Assembly: GCA_900468805.1 (NCBI GenBank)
Contig: UEIF01000048.1
Span: 1-64,000, forward strand
Source: Hyphomicrobiales bacterium
GTDB taxonomy: Bacteria > Pseudomonadota > Alphaproteobacteria > Rhizobiales > Rhizobiaceae
DNA: 64,000 nt
Direction of reading: 5' to 3'
How positions within the stretch are numbered: position 1 is the stretch's first letter; every line of letters begins with the position of its first letter. The translations under genes and the position numbers were made by a program. This document shows, one piece after another, positions 26,161 through 35,699 of the stretch. The notes beneath the pieces were generated by a model. It did not search any database, had not been told where the DNA came from, and was given only the letters and a program-made list of their open reading frames with translations.

Positions 26161-26736
26161 CTAGAAGAGCCGTTCGCGGACATAGATCGTGTCGCCAGCG
26201 ATGATCGGGCCTGAAATATTGACACGACCCGTCAGCACCTGCCCGTTGATCTTCCGCGTAACGTCGACCATGCTCTGGTTAGCGCGGTTGGTAAAGCCGC
26301 CGGCGACTGCGATGGCGTTCTGCACGGTCATGCCGGGCACATAGGCATACTGGCCGGGCTGGCCGACTTCGCCCATGATGAAGACGGAGCGATAGCGGTC
26401 GACATCGATGGTGACATCAGGGTCGCGAAGATAGCCCTGCTGCAGCTTCTGAGCGATCTGGCCGGAGAGCTGTTGCAGGGTGCGGCCGCGGGCAGGGACC
26501 TGGCCGACAAGGGGAAATGCGATATAGCCGGCCTGATCAACCGTATAGGTATTGGTCAGGGTTGCCTGATCGAAGACGGTGATGCGCAACCGGTCGCCGC
26601 TGTCGAGCGAATAGGGCTGGATCGTCGCCTGGTTGAAGGCCTTTGGCGCCGGCCGATAGGTGGTGCAGCCCGCCAACGCAGCCATCACGGCGGCGAGGCT
26701 CATAGCCATCAAGGTCTTGGGCTGGACGAAGGGCAT
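26161..26736 (-). CDS. Wza-like polysaccharide export lipoprotein
   Basis: 191 aa from ATG 26736. The signal peptide ends in a lipobox LAGC with the acylated cysteine at 24. The poly-export domain follows (YSLDSGDRLRITVFDQATLT), then one SLBB-like domain (VFIMGEVGQPGQYAYVPGMT). It should form the outer membrane export channel. It is divergent from the Wzc-like gene across a 187-nt gap, the usual Wza-Wzc pairing. A GTG at 26748 or an upstream ATG in the same frame would spoil the signal peptide. Confidence 0.85.
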   Translation of the reverse strand: MPFVQPKTLMAMSLAAVMAALAGCTTYRPAPKAFNQATIQPYSLDSGDRLRITVFDQATLTNTYTVDQAGYIAFPLVGQVPARGRTLQQLSGQIAQKLQQGYLRDPDVTIDVDRYRSVFIMGEVGQPGQYAYVPGMTVQNAIAVAGGFTNRANQSMVDVTRKINGQVLTGRVNISGPIIAGDTIYVRERLF

Positions 26737-26923
26737 CCGCTCGCTCACAGGAAGATAATTCGGTCGAGCCGTTATCGAACTATTAGGGTTAATGCCCGGT
26801 AAAAAAAACGCCGATTTCCGCAATTCCTTTGTCAGGAGCGTGTTGTTTGCGCGGGAATTGCCATTAACCGTTGAGTTACCATGGTCGTTTACGCTTGGGG
26901 CAGTTCGTATTGGAGTAATGAGT

Positions 26924-29101
26924 ATGTCCCGCGTAGCGAGTGATCAGGATGTGGACATCGACCTCGGCCAGCTTGTGCGCGCGGTCTGGGCCCGTCGTCT
27001 GAGAATATTGAAGATCACCGCATTGGGTGCGGCTGTCGCTTTTGCCGGCGCCAAGATGGTTTCGCCGCAATATCGCAGCGAGACGCGCGTCCTCATCGAA
27101 CCTCGCGCTCCGGCCTTTGCCAGCACCCAGACGAATGACGCCAGTGCCGGGCCGCTGCTCGACGAGCTGAATATCGCCAGCCAGGTGCAGATCCTGCAGT
27201 CGGCGGATCTCATCAAACAGGTCATCAACAATCTGAAGCTCTACAATCTGCCGGAATTCGATGCAGCCGCGAACGGCTCCGCGCTCACCGATATTCTGGT
27301 GTCGCTGCATCTGAAGAAGAATCCGCTGGAAAATCCGCCGGAAGAGCGTGTCATCGACGCCTTCACCCAGCGCCTGCAGGTGTACCAGGTGCCGGGCTCG
27401 CGCGTTATCGGCATTACCTTTACCTCCAAGGATCCGAAGCTCGCTGCCAGCATTCCAAACGCCATGGCGCAGGTCTATCTGGCGATCCAGAGCGGCGCCA
27501 AGCTCGACTCCAACACGGAAGCCACGCGCTGGCTTGAGCCGGAGATCGACAGCCTGCGCGAGAAGGTGAGCGAGGCCGAGAGGAAGGTCGCCGATTACCG
27601 CACCACCCATGGCCTGCTACAGACCAACGGCACGACGACCTTCACTGCGCAGCAACTCAACGACATATCCGTCGAGCTGACCCGCGTGCGCACCGACAAG
27701 GCGAATGCCGAGGCGAGAGCGCAGGCCGTGCGCAACGCGCTCTCTTCCGGCGAAGCCTCCGACACGCTGAGCGATATTATGTCGTCGCAGTCGATCCAGC
27801 GGCTGAAGGCGACGGAGTCCGGCCTCCAATCGCAGATATCAGACCTGCAGACGAGCCTGCTCAACAACCATCCGCGGCTGAAGAGCCTGCGCGCTCAGCT
27901 TGCCGATATCCGCACGCAAATCCGCCAGGAAACGCAGAAGATTCTCGCCAGCATCGAGAACGAGACGAAGGTTGCCGATCTGCGCGAACAGGAATTGGAA
28001 CAGCAGTCCGATACGCTGCAGGCCAACAGTGCGAAGGCGGGCGAGGACGGAGTGGGTCTCAATGCACTGGAGCGGGAGGCGAACGCTCAACGCCAGCTTC
28101 TGGAGACTTACCTCGTTCGCTACCGCGAAGCCGCTTCCCGTGCCGACCGGAATTCGAGCCCCGCGGATGCCCGCATTGTTTCTAAAGCGATCGAGCAAGT
28201 CGATCCCTATTTCCCGAAAGTCGTGCCGATTGTCATCGTTGCCGCGGTCGCAATACTCATCATGAGCGCGATCGTCATCATGCTCTCCGAACTCTTCAGC
28301 GGCCGCGCGCTGCGCCCGGTCGAATCTGTGGGTGCCGAACCGCGCATCATCGAAGACAGGGTCGAGGAGGGGGGGCCGGATGAAGGGCAGGACGAAGTGC
28401 GGCCCATTTCCCCGGCGAAGATTGCCAGGCCCAGCATGCTGACGGCAGCCGTCGAAGACGACGAGGAGCCAGAAGCCGAGCCTGTCACGGAAGCACCCGC
28501 CGACGACAATGAATTCTCCGTATCGTCAGTCGCGAGCTATCTCATCGACTGCCGCGCACCGCTTGCCGTTTCGATATCTCCGACCGGTGACAATGGCTCC
28601 GCCGCAACCGTTGCCCTGGCGCGCAGACTGGCCGACGACGGACGCCGCGTGATCGTGATCGACATGACAGGCTCGGGCTATCCGACCGAACTGATGGCCG
28701 AAAACCCCGAGGCATTGGGCGTTACCGACCTTCTCTGCGGCGAGGCTGCCTTTGGCGAAACGATCCACGGCGACCGGATGTCAGATGCGCATCTGATCCC
28801 GCAGGGTGCGAGCGATGTGCGCCGCGCCATGCGGGGCGTCGACAGGCTTTCGCTGCTGCTCGATGCCCTGTCATCGGCCTATGATATCGTCCTGGTGGAA
28901 TGCGGCGCAGCCGATGTCGCCGGCGTTTCGCGGCTGACGCGCAGCAAGGAAATCGAGATTATCTTGTCGCTGCCGGAGATAGATGAGGCTGCTTTCGTCG
29001 GCCTGATGCAGGATTTCCAGAGCGCCGGCTATGAGCGCGTTGTCCTGATGTCGGGCGGCGAAGAGGCTGCCATGTACACCCCCGCGCGGCACGCGGCCTG
29101 A
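26924..29101 (+). CDS. Wzc-like chain-length/export protein with degenerate P-loop
   Basis: 725 aa from ATG 26924 (GGAG with an 8-nt spacer). The N-terminal Wzz domain starts with DIDLGQLVRAVWARRLRILK, a membrane helix follows, then a long periplasmic coiled coil (about 200-420), a second membrane helix near 430-455 (IVIVAAVAILIMSAIVIMLS), an acidic linker, and a C-terminal ParA/BY-kinase fold. The Walker A site reads SPTGDNGSAATVAL, without the usual lysine, and the C-terminus has one tyrosine rather than a cluster. It probably acts as a structural or length-control protein, not as a kinase. Confidence 0.82.
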   Translation: MSRVASDQDVDIDLGQLVRAVWARRLRILKITALGAAVAFAGAKMVSPQYRSETRVLIEPRAPAFASTQTNDASAGPLLDELNIASQVQILQSADLIKQVINNLKLYNLPEFDAAANGSALTDILVSLHLKKNPLENPPEERVIDAFTQRLQVYQVPGSRVIGITFTSKDPKLAASIPNAMAQVYLAIQSGAKLDSNTEATRWLEPEIDSLREKVSEAERKVADYRTTHGLLQTNGTTTFTAQQLNDISVELTRVRTDKANAEARAQAVRNALSSGEASDTLSDIMSSQSIQRLKATESGLQSQISDLQTSLLNNHPRLKSLRAQLADIRTQIRQETQKILASIENETKVADLREQELEQQSDTLQANSAKAGEDGVGLNALEREANAQRQLLETYLVRYREAASRADRNSSPADARIVSKAIEQVDPYFPKVVPIVIVAAVAILIMSAIVIMLSELFSGRALRPVESVGAEPRIIEDRVEEGGPDEGQDEVRPISPAKIARPSMLTAAVEDDEEPEAEPVTEAPADDNEFSVSSVASYLIDCRAPLAVSISPTGDNGSAATVALARRLADDGRRVIVIDMTGSGYPTELMAENPEALGVTDLLCGEAAFGETIHGDRMSDAHLIPQGASDVRRAMRGVDRLSLLLDALSSAYDIVLVECGAADVAGVSRLTRSKEIEIILSLPEIDEAAFVGLMQDFQSAGYERVVLMSGGEEAAMYTPARHAA

Positions 29102-29136
29102 TCTTTAAAGCGTGTCACTTTAAATCTTTGTTTTAC

Positions 29137-29181
29137 GCATGTCGCTGTCGCAAAACCGCTGGGCACTTTTGCGCGACATGC
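29137..29181. repeat. rhizobial palindromic intergenic repeat
   Basis: An imperfect palindrome with outer arms GCATGTCGC and GCGACATGC and inner CGCAAAA/TTTTGCG. The sequence around it (from about 29106) looks like a short dispersed repeat common in Rhizobium intergenic DNA. It touches the stop codon of the acetyltransferase gene and may serve as a two-way terminator. Confidence 0.5.
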
Positions 29182-30417
29182 TTACCCAATCTTGGCCCGA
29201 ATGCTCTGGGCGAATTTATACAGACCGGGGCGGGCCTTGATGAAGGCCTTGCCGCGGGTGATCGCCCGATGCGCCGTGCCGGCGGCGATGCCGATGCCGG
29301 AGATCGGCAGAACCACATCATAATGGTCCGTTTCGACGGGCGCCCAGGAGCGCTTGTAGGTCTGGTCGCCGAGACCGAAATCGAAGAGAGCGACTCCCTT
29401 GCCGTGCAGACCCGATATCATCTGCCAGAAGAGGAATTCACCGGGGCTTGCATCCGCAATGAGATCCTCGTCGATCGCGCCGAACTGGCAGATGACGTGG
29501 TCACCCTTGCGGGAAATGCCTGATAGGGCAGCGATGCGCCCGTCATATTCGCCCTTCAGGCGCAGGCCCCGCATCTGCAGGCAGAAGCTGTCGCCACTCC
29601 GCCTGTCGATCAGCCCGTGCAGGAACGTTTTGGTCTCGGTATCCGCGAAGACATCGGGCAGGCCCAGCGAGGCGAAACGCGCGCTTTTCAAGCGGAAGAA
29701 AGTGTCGAGCAGTTCGTGCTGTTCGGTCAGGTCGTCCGGCGCGATATAGTCGAAACCACCAACCGCCTCCAGCCGCCGGCTCTGCACACGGAATTTCTTG
29801 CGCCGGTTCTTGGCATTCAACTGCTGCAGCGTCTTGTCGAATGTATCGAAGAGCGGAAGCTGATAGGCGTGGTTCTGGTTCTGGACCATGGGCAGGCCGG
29901 CAAGCATGCTGCGGCGGCTGCGCCATTCCAGCGGGATATTCTGCAAGAGAAGCAGATCGGCCTTGCCGGCGAGCGCTGCACGAAGGCGAGCGGCAAGGTG
30001 ATGGCTATCAACCGTATCGCTGTCTTCGGCAAAAGCCGGCGAAAACAGGCCGGTATTGATGTTGCTGTGGTCGGCGCCGATGAATTTGGCGATCCGCATG
30101 CCGCGCGAGGCGACGATTTCCACCGGCAGGATGAAGGCGGTATGGCCACCACTCCTGCCACGCAGGATGGCGAGCGGCCGGCGAAAGGCCGTTACCCAGG
30201 CCGCGCACCAATCGTAGCTCTGATGCAGCGAGGAAAGGTTATCGCGCTCCAGCGCGCGCCATTCCTCCTCCAAAGGCTCCATCCTGTCGAAAAGCTGGAT
30301 GTCGAGTTCGGCCATTGCGAGTTTCACGCTGAGCTGCCGCAGCCGGGAAATGCCGGCATCGGCTTGCGCCGCAGCGTCGAACTTTTGTTCAGGAACATCG
30401 AGCCTCTGCGTCTGCAC
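29182..30417 (-). CDS. CelD/BcsL-type GNAT acetyltransferase
   Basis: 411 aa from GTG 30417, with GGAG 7 nt upstream. The C-terminal half has the FemAB/GNAT-like CelD layout: LNAKNRRKKFRVQSRRLEAV, then GRIAALSGI, and FDFGLGDQTYKRSWAP near the end, a motif typical of CelD/BcsL proteins of polysaccharide loci. It probably acylates the polymer or its precursor. It converges with the Wzc-like gene, which supports membership of the same cluster. Confidence 0.78.
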   Translation of the reverse strand: MQTQRLDVPEQKFDAAAQADAGISRLRQLSVKLAMAELDIQLFDRMEPLEEEWRALERDNLSSLHQSYDWCAAWVTAFRRPLAILRGRSGGHTAFILPVEIVASRGMRIAKFIGADHSNINTGLFSPAFAEDSDTVDSHHLAARLRAALAGKADLLLLQNIPLEWRSRRSMLAGLPMVQNQNHAYQLPLFDTFDKTLQQLNAKNRRKKFRVQSRRLEAVGGFDYIAPDDLTEQHELLDTFFRLKSARFASLGLPDVFADTETKTFLHGLIDRRSGDSFCLQMRGLRLKGEYDGRIAALSGISRKGDHVICQFGAIDEDLIADASPGEFLFWQMISGLHGKGVALFDFGLGDQTYKRSWAPVETDHYDVVLPISGIGIAAGTAHRAITRGKAFIKARPGLYKFAQSIRAKIG

Positions 30418-30541
30418 TTTCTTTCTCCGGTCGAGAGATCGCTGCAGAGGAAGGTAGAGCGGGCAGACGTATATTTGGTTTAACCGCCGCGCCGGAGCGA
30501 GGTTTTCCGCAGATCAGGGTTATCCCGCCGTTAATCGGGCC

Positions 30542-30751
30542 CTACTGCTGTTTCGGACCGGCCATCCACTTGATGATCACCATCGCCGGCAGCACCCAGA
30601 GCAGGCCGGTGAGCGCGAAGTAAAGCAGGTGTCCCCACCAGGGCGCATTGCCGAGCGTCGCGACCGCGATCGTATTCGCCACAATCGCATAGAAAAGCAC
30701 GAGGATGATGATCAGGATCGTGCCGATGAATTTGCGAAGGCGGATGGGCAT
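30542..30751 (-). CDS. DUF2842 small membrane protein
   Basis: 69 aa from ATG 30751. Two hydrophobic helices (FIGTILIIILVLFYAIVANT and LLYFALTGLLWVLPAMVIIK) with the ending KWMAGPKQQ are the DUF2842 signature, an alphaproteobacterial family. It is divergent from ctaA, a neighbour often seen in rhizobia. Function unknown; a link to respiratory chain assembly is only suggested by position. Confidence 0.78.
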   Translation of the reverse strand: MPIRLRKFIGTILIIILVLFYAIVANTIAVATLGNAPWWGHLLYFALTGLLWVLPAMVIIKWMAGPKQQ

Positions 30752-30866
30752 CGTATAACTTTCGAACGGATGGGACTGAGCCGGCGCGACGGCATGCCGC
30801 AAAGGTTCGGGGCTTGTTTTGCATCAGCCGGTGGGGCAAATCAACTGCCGGATAAAAGGAGAGATC

Positions 30867-31970
30867 ATGGCCGTCGCGAACCTGAACCCGGAGCAGGCGA
30901 TCCGCACCGAAGTACGCAGGCAGGACAACAACCGCCGCGCCGTGCGTATCTGGCTGGGTTTCGTGTTGCTGGCGCTCTTCTGTCTTGTGCTCGTCGGCGG
31001 CGCGACGCGGCTCACCAATTCCGGCCTCTCCATCACCGAATGGAAACCGATCCATGGCGTCATCCCGCCACTGAATGCCGCCGAGTGGGAAGAGGAATTC
31101 AAGCTCTACCAGCGCATTCCCGAGTTCCAGCAATTGAACAGCGACATGACGGTCGATCAGTTCAAGGGCATCTTCTGGTGGGAATGGGCGCACCGGCTGA
31201 TCGCGCGCGGCATCGGCGTGATCTTCGCGCTGCCGCTCATCTTTTTCTGGGCGACGGGCAGGATCGAGAAGCGCCTGCGCTGGCCACTTGCCGGCATCCT
31301 GGCGCTGGGCGGCCTGCAGGGCTTCATCGGCTGGTGGATGGTCTCCTCCGGCCTGTCTGCGCGCACGGATGTCAGCCAGTACCGGCTGGCCACCCATCTC
31401 GTCATGGCCTGTCTGATCTTCGCCTCCTGTATGTGGATCATGCGCGGGCTTTCGCCGCATTCCGACGATGCGGCTCCGACGAGGAATTCCCACCGCTGGG
31501 CGGCGGTGATCGCCATCTTCTCGCTCTTCCAGATCTATCTCGGCGCGCTGGTCGCCGGCCTCGATGCCGGCTTCACCTATAATACCTGGCCGCTGATGGA
31601 TGGCGCCGTCGTGCCCTCCGACCTCTTCATTCAGCAGCCCTTCTGGATCAATCTCTTCGAAAACCCGAAGACGGTGCAGTTCATCCACCGCTTCGGCGCC
31701 TACACGCTCTTCGCTCTGGCGCTCGTCAATATGGTGATCGCATTGCGCGCCGCATCCTGGACCACCCATGCGCGCCGGGCCGTGGTGCTCTTCGCACTCG
31801 TCACGATCCAGGCGGCAATCGGCATCACCACGCTCTTGCTTGAAGTGCCGCTGCACTGGGGCCTGCTGCATCAGGCGGGTGCGTTGGTGGTATTCGGTTT
31901 CGCCGTCGCCAACTGGCGCGGCTATTACGGCGAATATCCCCGCGCAACTGTTATCGCCGAACGCGATTGA
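30867..31970 (+). CDS. ctaA: heme A synthase (CtaA/Cox15)
   Basis: 367 aa from ATG 30867 with AAGGAG upstream. Eight membrane helices. Family signatures include GGATRLTNSGLSITEWKPI near the N-terminus, WWEWAHRLIAR, and conserved histidines in ATHLVMAC, FIHRFGAYTL and LHWGLLHQ, which bind heme. It oxidises the C8 methyl group of heme O to a formyl group for cytochrome aa3 oxidase. The length is normal for the alphaproteobacterial type 2 form. Confidence 0.95.
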   Translation: MAVANLNPEQAIRTEVRRQDNNRRAVRIWLGFVLLALFCLVLVGGATRLTNSGLSITEWKPIHGVIPPLNAAEWEEEFKLYQRIPEFQQLNSDMTVDQFKGIFWWEWAHRLIARGIGVIFALPLIFFWATGRIEKRLRWPLAGILALGGLQGFIGWWMVSSGLSARTDVSQYRLATHLVMACLIFASCMWIMRGLSPHSDDAAPTRNSHRWAAVIAIFSLFQIYLGALVAGLDAGFTYNTWPLMDGAVVPSDLFIQQPFWINLFENPKTVQFIHRFGAYTLFALALVNMVIALRAASWTTHARRAVVLFALVTIQAAIGITTLLLEVPLHWGLLHQAGALVVFGFAVANWRGYYGEYPRATVIAERD

Positions 31971-32108
31971 GCAGGGTAGCGACGTCTTTCTCCCCTAGCT
32001 CGCGGAAGAGTGAATGGGATCAATGCGATAAGTCCTCGCATGGATTTGCCGTGACGTGCTAGATTGTCAGCTTGGCGTATGGGCGATCCTATGAAGGGGG
32101 ATGTTCAC

Positions 32109-32276
32109 ATGAACAGATTTCGCACATTCGTGATGGCCGGCGCTCTGATCACGCTTTCGGCGATCGCTTCGGGCTGTACATCGACGGGGAGATACGACTA
32201 TGGCGAGGATACATCCCAGAATCCGGCCTGTGCCGGCGGTTTCCGTCCCAGCGATAATCGGCCCTGCTCTTATTGA
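32109..32276 (+). CDS. small lipoprotein (55 aa)
   Basis: 55 aa from ATG 32109, with AAGGGGGAT just upstream. A clear signal peptide leads to the lipobox IASGC with cysteine 23. The mature part is short and polar (TSTGRYDYGEDTSQNPACAG), with two cysteines that could form a disulfide. It stands alone between ctaA and ubiA and converges with ubiA. Function unknown. Confidence 0.75.
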   Translation: MNRFRTFVMAGALITLSAIASGCTSTGRYDYGEDTSQNPACAGGFRPSDNRPCSY

Positions 32277-32293
32277 GCCAAAGCCAATAGGGC

Positions 32294-33208
32294 TCACCAA
32301 GTTCCGGTAAGCGCAGAGGCCGCAAGCAATAGCCCGGTCAGAATATTTGCCAGGAACAGACGATAATTCACCTCCGGACGAGCAAGGTCGATCCGCCGGG
32401 TTTGCCAGGCAAGGTGCGCGGCTATAGCGAGCATTCCAAACGCATAGGGCAGAGACATGCCCAACAGCCAGCCTCCGACAGACCACGCAACGATAGTCAA
32501 GGCGTAAAACAGGCCTATGATCAGCTTGCCATGCCGGCCGAACAGGATTGCCGTCGATTTCAGGCCGAGGCTTCTGTCGTCTTTTACATCGACATAGGCA
32601 TAGACGGTATCGTAGCCGATCTGCCAGGAGATGGCTCCCGCCCACATGAGGACGGCACCGGCAGGAATATGGCCGGCTATTTCGGCCCAGGCCATGAGCA
32701 TGCCCCAGTTGAAGGCCGCGCCCAGCACCGCCTGCGGCCAATGGGTGAAGCGTTTGCAGAGCGGATAGATGAACACAAGGGGCAGGACGCATAGGGCGAC
32801 GAGCCGCGTGTAGGGCGTCAGAAACAACAGGAGAGACGCCGCCAGGGCGAGTTCGATGCCCAGAAAGGTCAACGCCTGGCCTACGCCGATCTGCCCGCTC
32901 GCCAGAGGCCGAAAACGGGTTCGCTCAACATGGCCGTCAAATTTCCGGTCCGCGATATCGTTGATCGTGGAACCGGCACTTCTCATCAGCAGGGCGCCGA
33001 GCGTGAAGACGACCATTTGTTTGATATCGGCCAGGCCATGAGACGCCTGAAACAGCGCCGCCCAGCATGGGAAAAGCGTCAGCCATATTCCGACCGGGCG
33101 ATCCAGCCGTGCTAGCCTCGTGTAAGGCCGCCACGTGATTGGCAACCAACGATCCACCCAGTCACCCCGGTGAATATCGCTCAAATCCGGGCGGCTTAAC
33201 GCGCTCAT
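32294..33208 (-). CDS. ubiA: 4-hydroxybenzoate polyprenyltransferase
   Basis: 304 aa from ATG 33208. It has the UbiA aspartate-rich motif NDIADRKFDGHVERT, the second one in YAYVDVKDDRSLGLKS, and about eight to nine membrane helices. It joins the polyprenyl tail to 4-hydroxybenzoate in ubiquinone synthesis. LARLDRPVGIWLTLFPCWAA near the start is typical. The length fits the family. Confidence 0.93.
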   Translation of the reverse strand: MSALSRPDLSDIHRGDWVDRWLPITWRPYTRLARLDRPVGIWLTLFPCWAALFQASHGLADIKQMVVFTLGALLMRSAGSTINDIADRKFDGHVERTRFRPLASGQIGVGQALTFLGIELALAASLLLFLTPYTRLVALCVLPLVFIYPLCKRFTHWPQAVLGAAFNWGMLMAWAEIAGHIPAGAVLMWAGAISWQIGYDTVYAYVDVKDDRSLGLKSTAILFGRHGKLIIGLFYALTIVAWSVGGWLLGMSLPYAFGMLAIAAHLAWQTRRIDLARPEVNYRLFLANILTGLLLAASALTGTW

Positions 33209-33319
33209 GGCATGATCCAAAATTCTTAATGAAAGCAGTTATTTCGTATCTGGGATTGGCGGCCGCAGAATAGGGGCTTTCGCAGTCATTGCAATGATCG
33301 CTCTGCGCCAATGACCCAT

Positions 33320-33673
33320 TCAGCCTGTGTGGGAGAGAACATTCAGCAGCTTTCCGCTGGGGTCGCGAATATAGAAGCGACGAACGCCCCAAGGCTCGTC
33401 TGCTGGCCCATAGAGGATCGCATGACCGACTTTCGTCACGCGTCGATAGACCTCGTCCACATCGTCGACCTCGATCGAAATGTCAGGCACTGCGGTTCCC
33501 GAACCGCCTTCCGTCGCAATCCCGATCTGAGTGATTGCTCGCCTGTCGGAGGCAAGGGTGACGATCCAGCCGTGGTCCATGACGACATCAAGGTCGAACA
33601 GCTCGGAATAGAAGTTTCGCACCTCTTCAATGGAAGGGGTGGCGATATTCGGGACGATGCGCAGCACTGTCAT
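33320..33673 (-). CDS. VOC/glyoxalase-fold protein
   Basis: 117 aa; a single vicinal-oxygen-chelate domain. Features are RNFYSELFDLDVVMDHGWIV, DVDEVYRRVTKVGH and the ending RRFYIRDPSGKLLNVLSHTG. It belongs with small metal-dependent dioxygenase, lyase or resistance proteins; the substrate cannot be read. It stands alone between ubiA and a repeat element. Confidence 0.75.
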   Translation of the reverse strand: MTVLRIVPNIATPSIEEVRNFYSELFDLDVVMDHGWIVTLASDRRAITQIGIATEGGSGTAVPDISIEVDDVDEVYRRVTKVGHAILYGPADEPWGVRRFYIRDPSGKLLNVLSHTG

Positions 33674-33689
33674 GGTGTTCCTCCCTACA

Positions 33690-33786
33690 GCATCGGCCCG
33701 AAAACCGGAATCGATTTTCGGAAAGCCTGACGCGTAGAGTTAAAGAGTTAGAGCATCCTTTGTGCGTCCGAATGGACACATGGCGC
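33690..33786. repeat. rhizobial mosaic intergenic repeat
   Basis: Two small palindromes in tandem: CCGAAAA...TTTTCGG near 33698-33721 and TGTGCGTCCGAATGGACACA near 33761-33780. The combination, with GTTAGAG in between, looks like a well-known dispersed repeat of Rhizobium genomes. It lies between the VOC gene and the ABC exporter. Confidence 0.6.
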
Positions 33787-33878
33787 TCTTCGCGTGAAAG
33801 GGAAATAGCATTTGGTCGATCAGCGGAACAGTTCAGGCTCTGTCTGCCGAACTGTTCCGCATGTCGTCGTCAGGGACC

Positions 33879-35699
33879 TCAGATGCTCGCCTGCAGTCCA
33901 TAGAGATTGGCATAGATGCCACCGCTTGCCATCAGCCTGTCATGATTGCCTTCTTCGACGATGCCGTCGCCGGTGAGCACCAGAATGCGGTCGGCATGGC
34001 GGATCGTCGAAAGGCGATGGGCGATGACGAGCGTCGTACGCCCCCTGGCAAGTGTCAGGAAGGCCTGCTGCACGGCTCGCTCGCTTTCATTGTCGAGCGC
34101 GCTCGTCGCCTCATCGAAGATGAGGATGGCAGGGTTCTTGAGGAAAGCGCGGGCGATAGTCAGCCGCTGGCGCTGTCCGCCCGACAGTTTTACGCCGCGC
34201 TGGCCGATGTCGGTCTGATAGCCCTGCGGCAATGCCATGATGAAATCATGCGCATGGGCAGCGCGTGCGGCGGCTTCCACTTCCTCGTCTGTCGCATCCG
34301 GGCGACCGTAACGCAGGTTGTCCGCCACGGTGCCGGCGAAGAGATAGACATCCTGCTGCACGACGCCGAGATGCCGGCGCAGCGAGGCGAGCGTCACATC
34401 GCGGATATCGGTGCCATCGATTTCGATCGATCCATCAGTGACATCATAGAAACGGGGAAGCAGCGCGCAGAGCGTGCTTTTTCCCACGCCGGACGGGCCG
34501 ACGAGCGCCACGAATTCTCCAGGCTGCATGGTGAGCGACAGGTTGCTGAGCACGTCCGTCCCGTCGTCATAGCTGAAATCGACATTCGAAAGCCGGATCT
34601 CACCCTTCGGGGTGCTCAACGCACGGGCCGAGGGGCGATCCACAACGTCGGGGTCGATCTCCAATATCTCCATCGCCCGCACGAAGCCCGTATAACCCTC
34701 CTGCCAAAGCCGGGCGAGGTTCGCCATCCGCTTGACCGGATCGACGAGTACCCCGACGCACAGCAGGAAGGTCAGGAGATCGGCAATGGTGAGCTCCGCC
34801 GCAAGGATGCGCAATCCGCCGAGGATGACGACCAGAAGCGTAATGATCTGGGCGAATGTCTCGGCACCGGCGGAAAACCAGGCCTCGCTGCGGTAGCCAT
34901 CGGCGCGGCTTTCGAGGAAGCGTCTGTTCAGCGCCGCAAAGCGTTTCCGCTCCAGGTCTTCATTGGTAAAGGACTGGACGACCCGAATGCCCGCCAACGC
35001 GTCTTCCACCCTTTCGTTGACGGCGGCGATCTCCTGCTTGCTCGCCTCAAGCGCACGGTTCATACGCCGGTTGAAGTGCAGCGCGTAAGCTACTGCAAAC
35101 GGTGTCAGAAAGAGGATCAGAAAGGCTAGCTGCGGATCGATGAAGAACAGCACTGCCATCGCCCCGCTATATTTGAGGATGGCGATCAGCAGGTCTTCCG
35201 GACCGTGATGGAAAAGTTCACCCAGCCAGAAGGAGTCGCCGACGATGCGGCTCATCAACTGGCCGGTGCGGTGCCGGTCGTAGAAGCCGAAGGAGAGCTT
35301 CTGGCAGTGATCGAACAATTCCTGCCGGATATGCGCCTCGATATGCGCGCCCATCATGTGGCCGCGATAATCGACGAAGAAGATGGCGGCCGTCTCGACC
35401 GCCACGATCGCCAACATGACGCCGCCAATGCCGAGAATCTGCCAATAGGCCGAAGCCGTGTCGGTGAGCTCGATGAGATGGTTCATGACGATGTTGGCGC
35501 AGAGCGGAAGGGCTACTGCGGCGGCAGCGACGACGACTGCACAGGCGATGTCCGCCATGAGCAGGGGAAGATGCGGCCGGAAATAGGACAGGAACTTGCG
35601 CAGGCGCATCTGGCGCCAGTCGCGGGTTTTCGATGCGGTTGAGAAGGTGCGATTATGACGCTGCGGTTTTTTCTCCGCGCGTGGAAGCAAACTGGACAT
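33879..35699 (-). CDS. ABC exporter, fused permease-ATPase (half transporter)
   Basis: 606 aa. Six membrane helices fill about 45-330, and the nucleotide-binding domain is at the C-terminus: Walker A GPSGVGKST, Q-loop VVQQDVYLF, signature LSGGQRQRL, Walker B ILIFDEATSALD and H-loop AHRLS. It works as a dimer and exports an unknown substrate (lipid, peptide or drug); it is of the MsbA/LmrA-like class. An in-frame ATG 30 residues later is another possible start. A 34-codon ORF with a strong ribosome binding site overlaps its 5' end. Confidence 0.88.
   Translation of the reverse strand: MSSLLPRAEKKPQRHNRTFSTASKTRDWRQMRLRKFLSYFRPHLPLLMADIACAVVVAAAAVALPLCANIVMNHLIELTDTASAYWQILGIGGVMLAIVAVETAAIFFVDYRGHMMGAHIEAHIRQELFDHCQKLSFGFYDRHRTGQLMSRIVGDSFWLGELFHHGPEDLLIAILKYSGAMAVLFFIDPQLAFLILFLTPFAVAYALHFNRRMNRALEASKQEIAAVNERVEDALAGIRVVQSFTNEDLERKRFAALNRRFLESRADGYRSEAWFSAGAETFAQIITLLVVILGGLRILAAELTIADLLTFLLCVGVLVDPVKRMANLARLWQEGYTGFVRAMEILEIDPDVVDRPSARALSTPKGEIRLSNVDFSYDDGTDVLSNLSLTMQPGEFVALVGPSGVGKSTLCALLPRFYDVTDGSIEIDGTDIRDVTLASLRRHLGVVQQDVYLFAGTVADNLRYGRPDATDEEVEAAARAAHAHDFIMALPQGYQTDIGQRGVKLSGGQRQRLTIARAFLKNPAILIFDEATSALDNESERAVQQAFLTLARGRTTLVIAHRLSTIRHADRILVLTGDGIVEEGNHDRLMASGGIYANLYGLQASI

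Noticed and set aside
30531..31871. Long open frames opposite ctaA and similar antisense frames elsewhere
   Set aside because: They mirror high-GC coding genes, are full of low-complexity D/R/H residues and lack family motifs.
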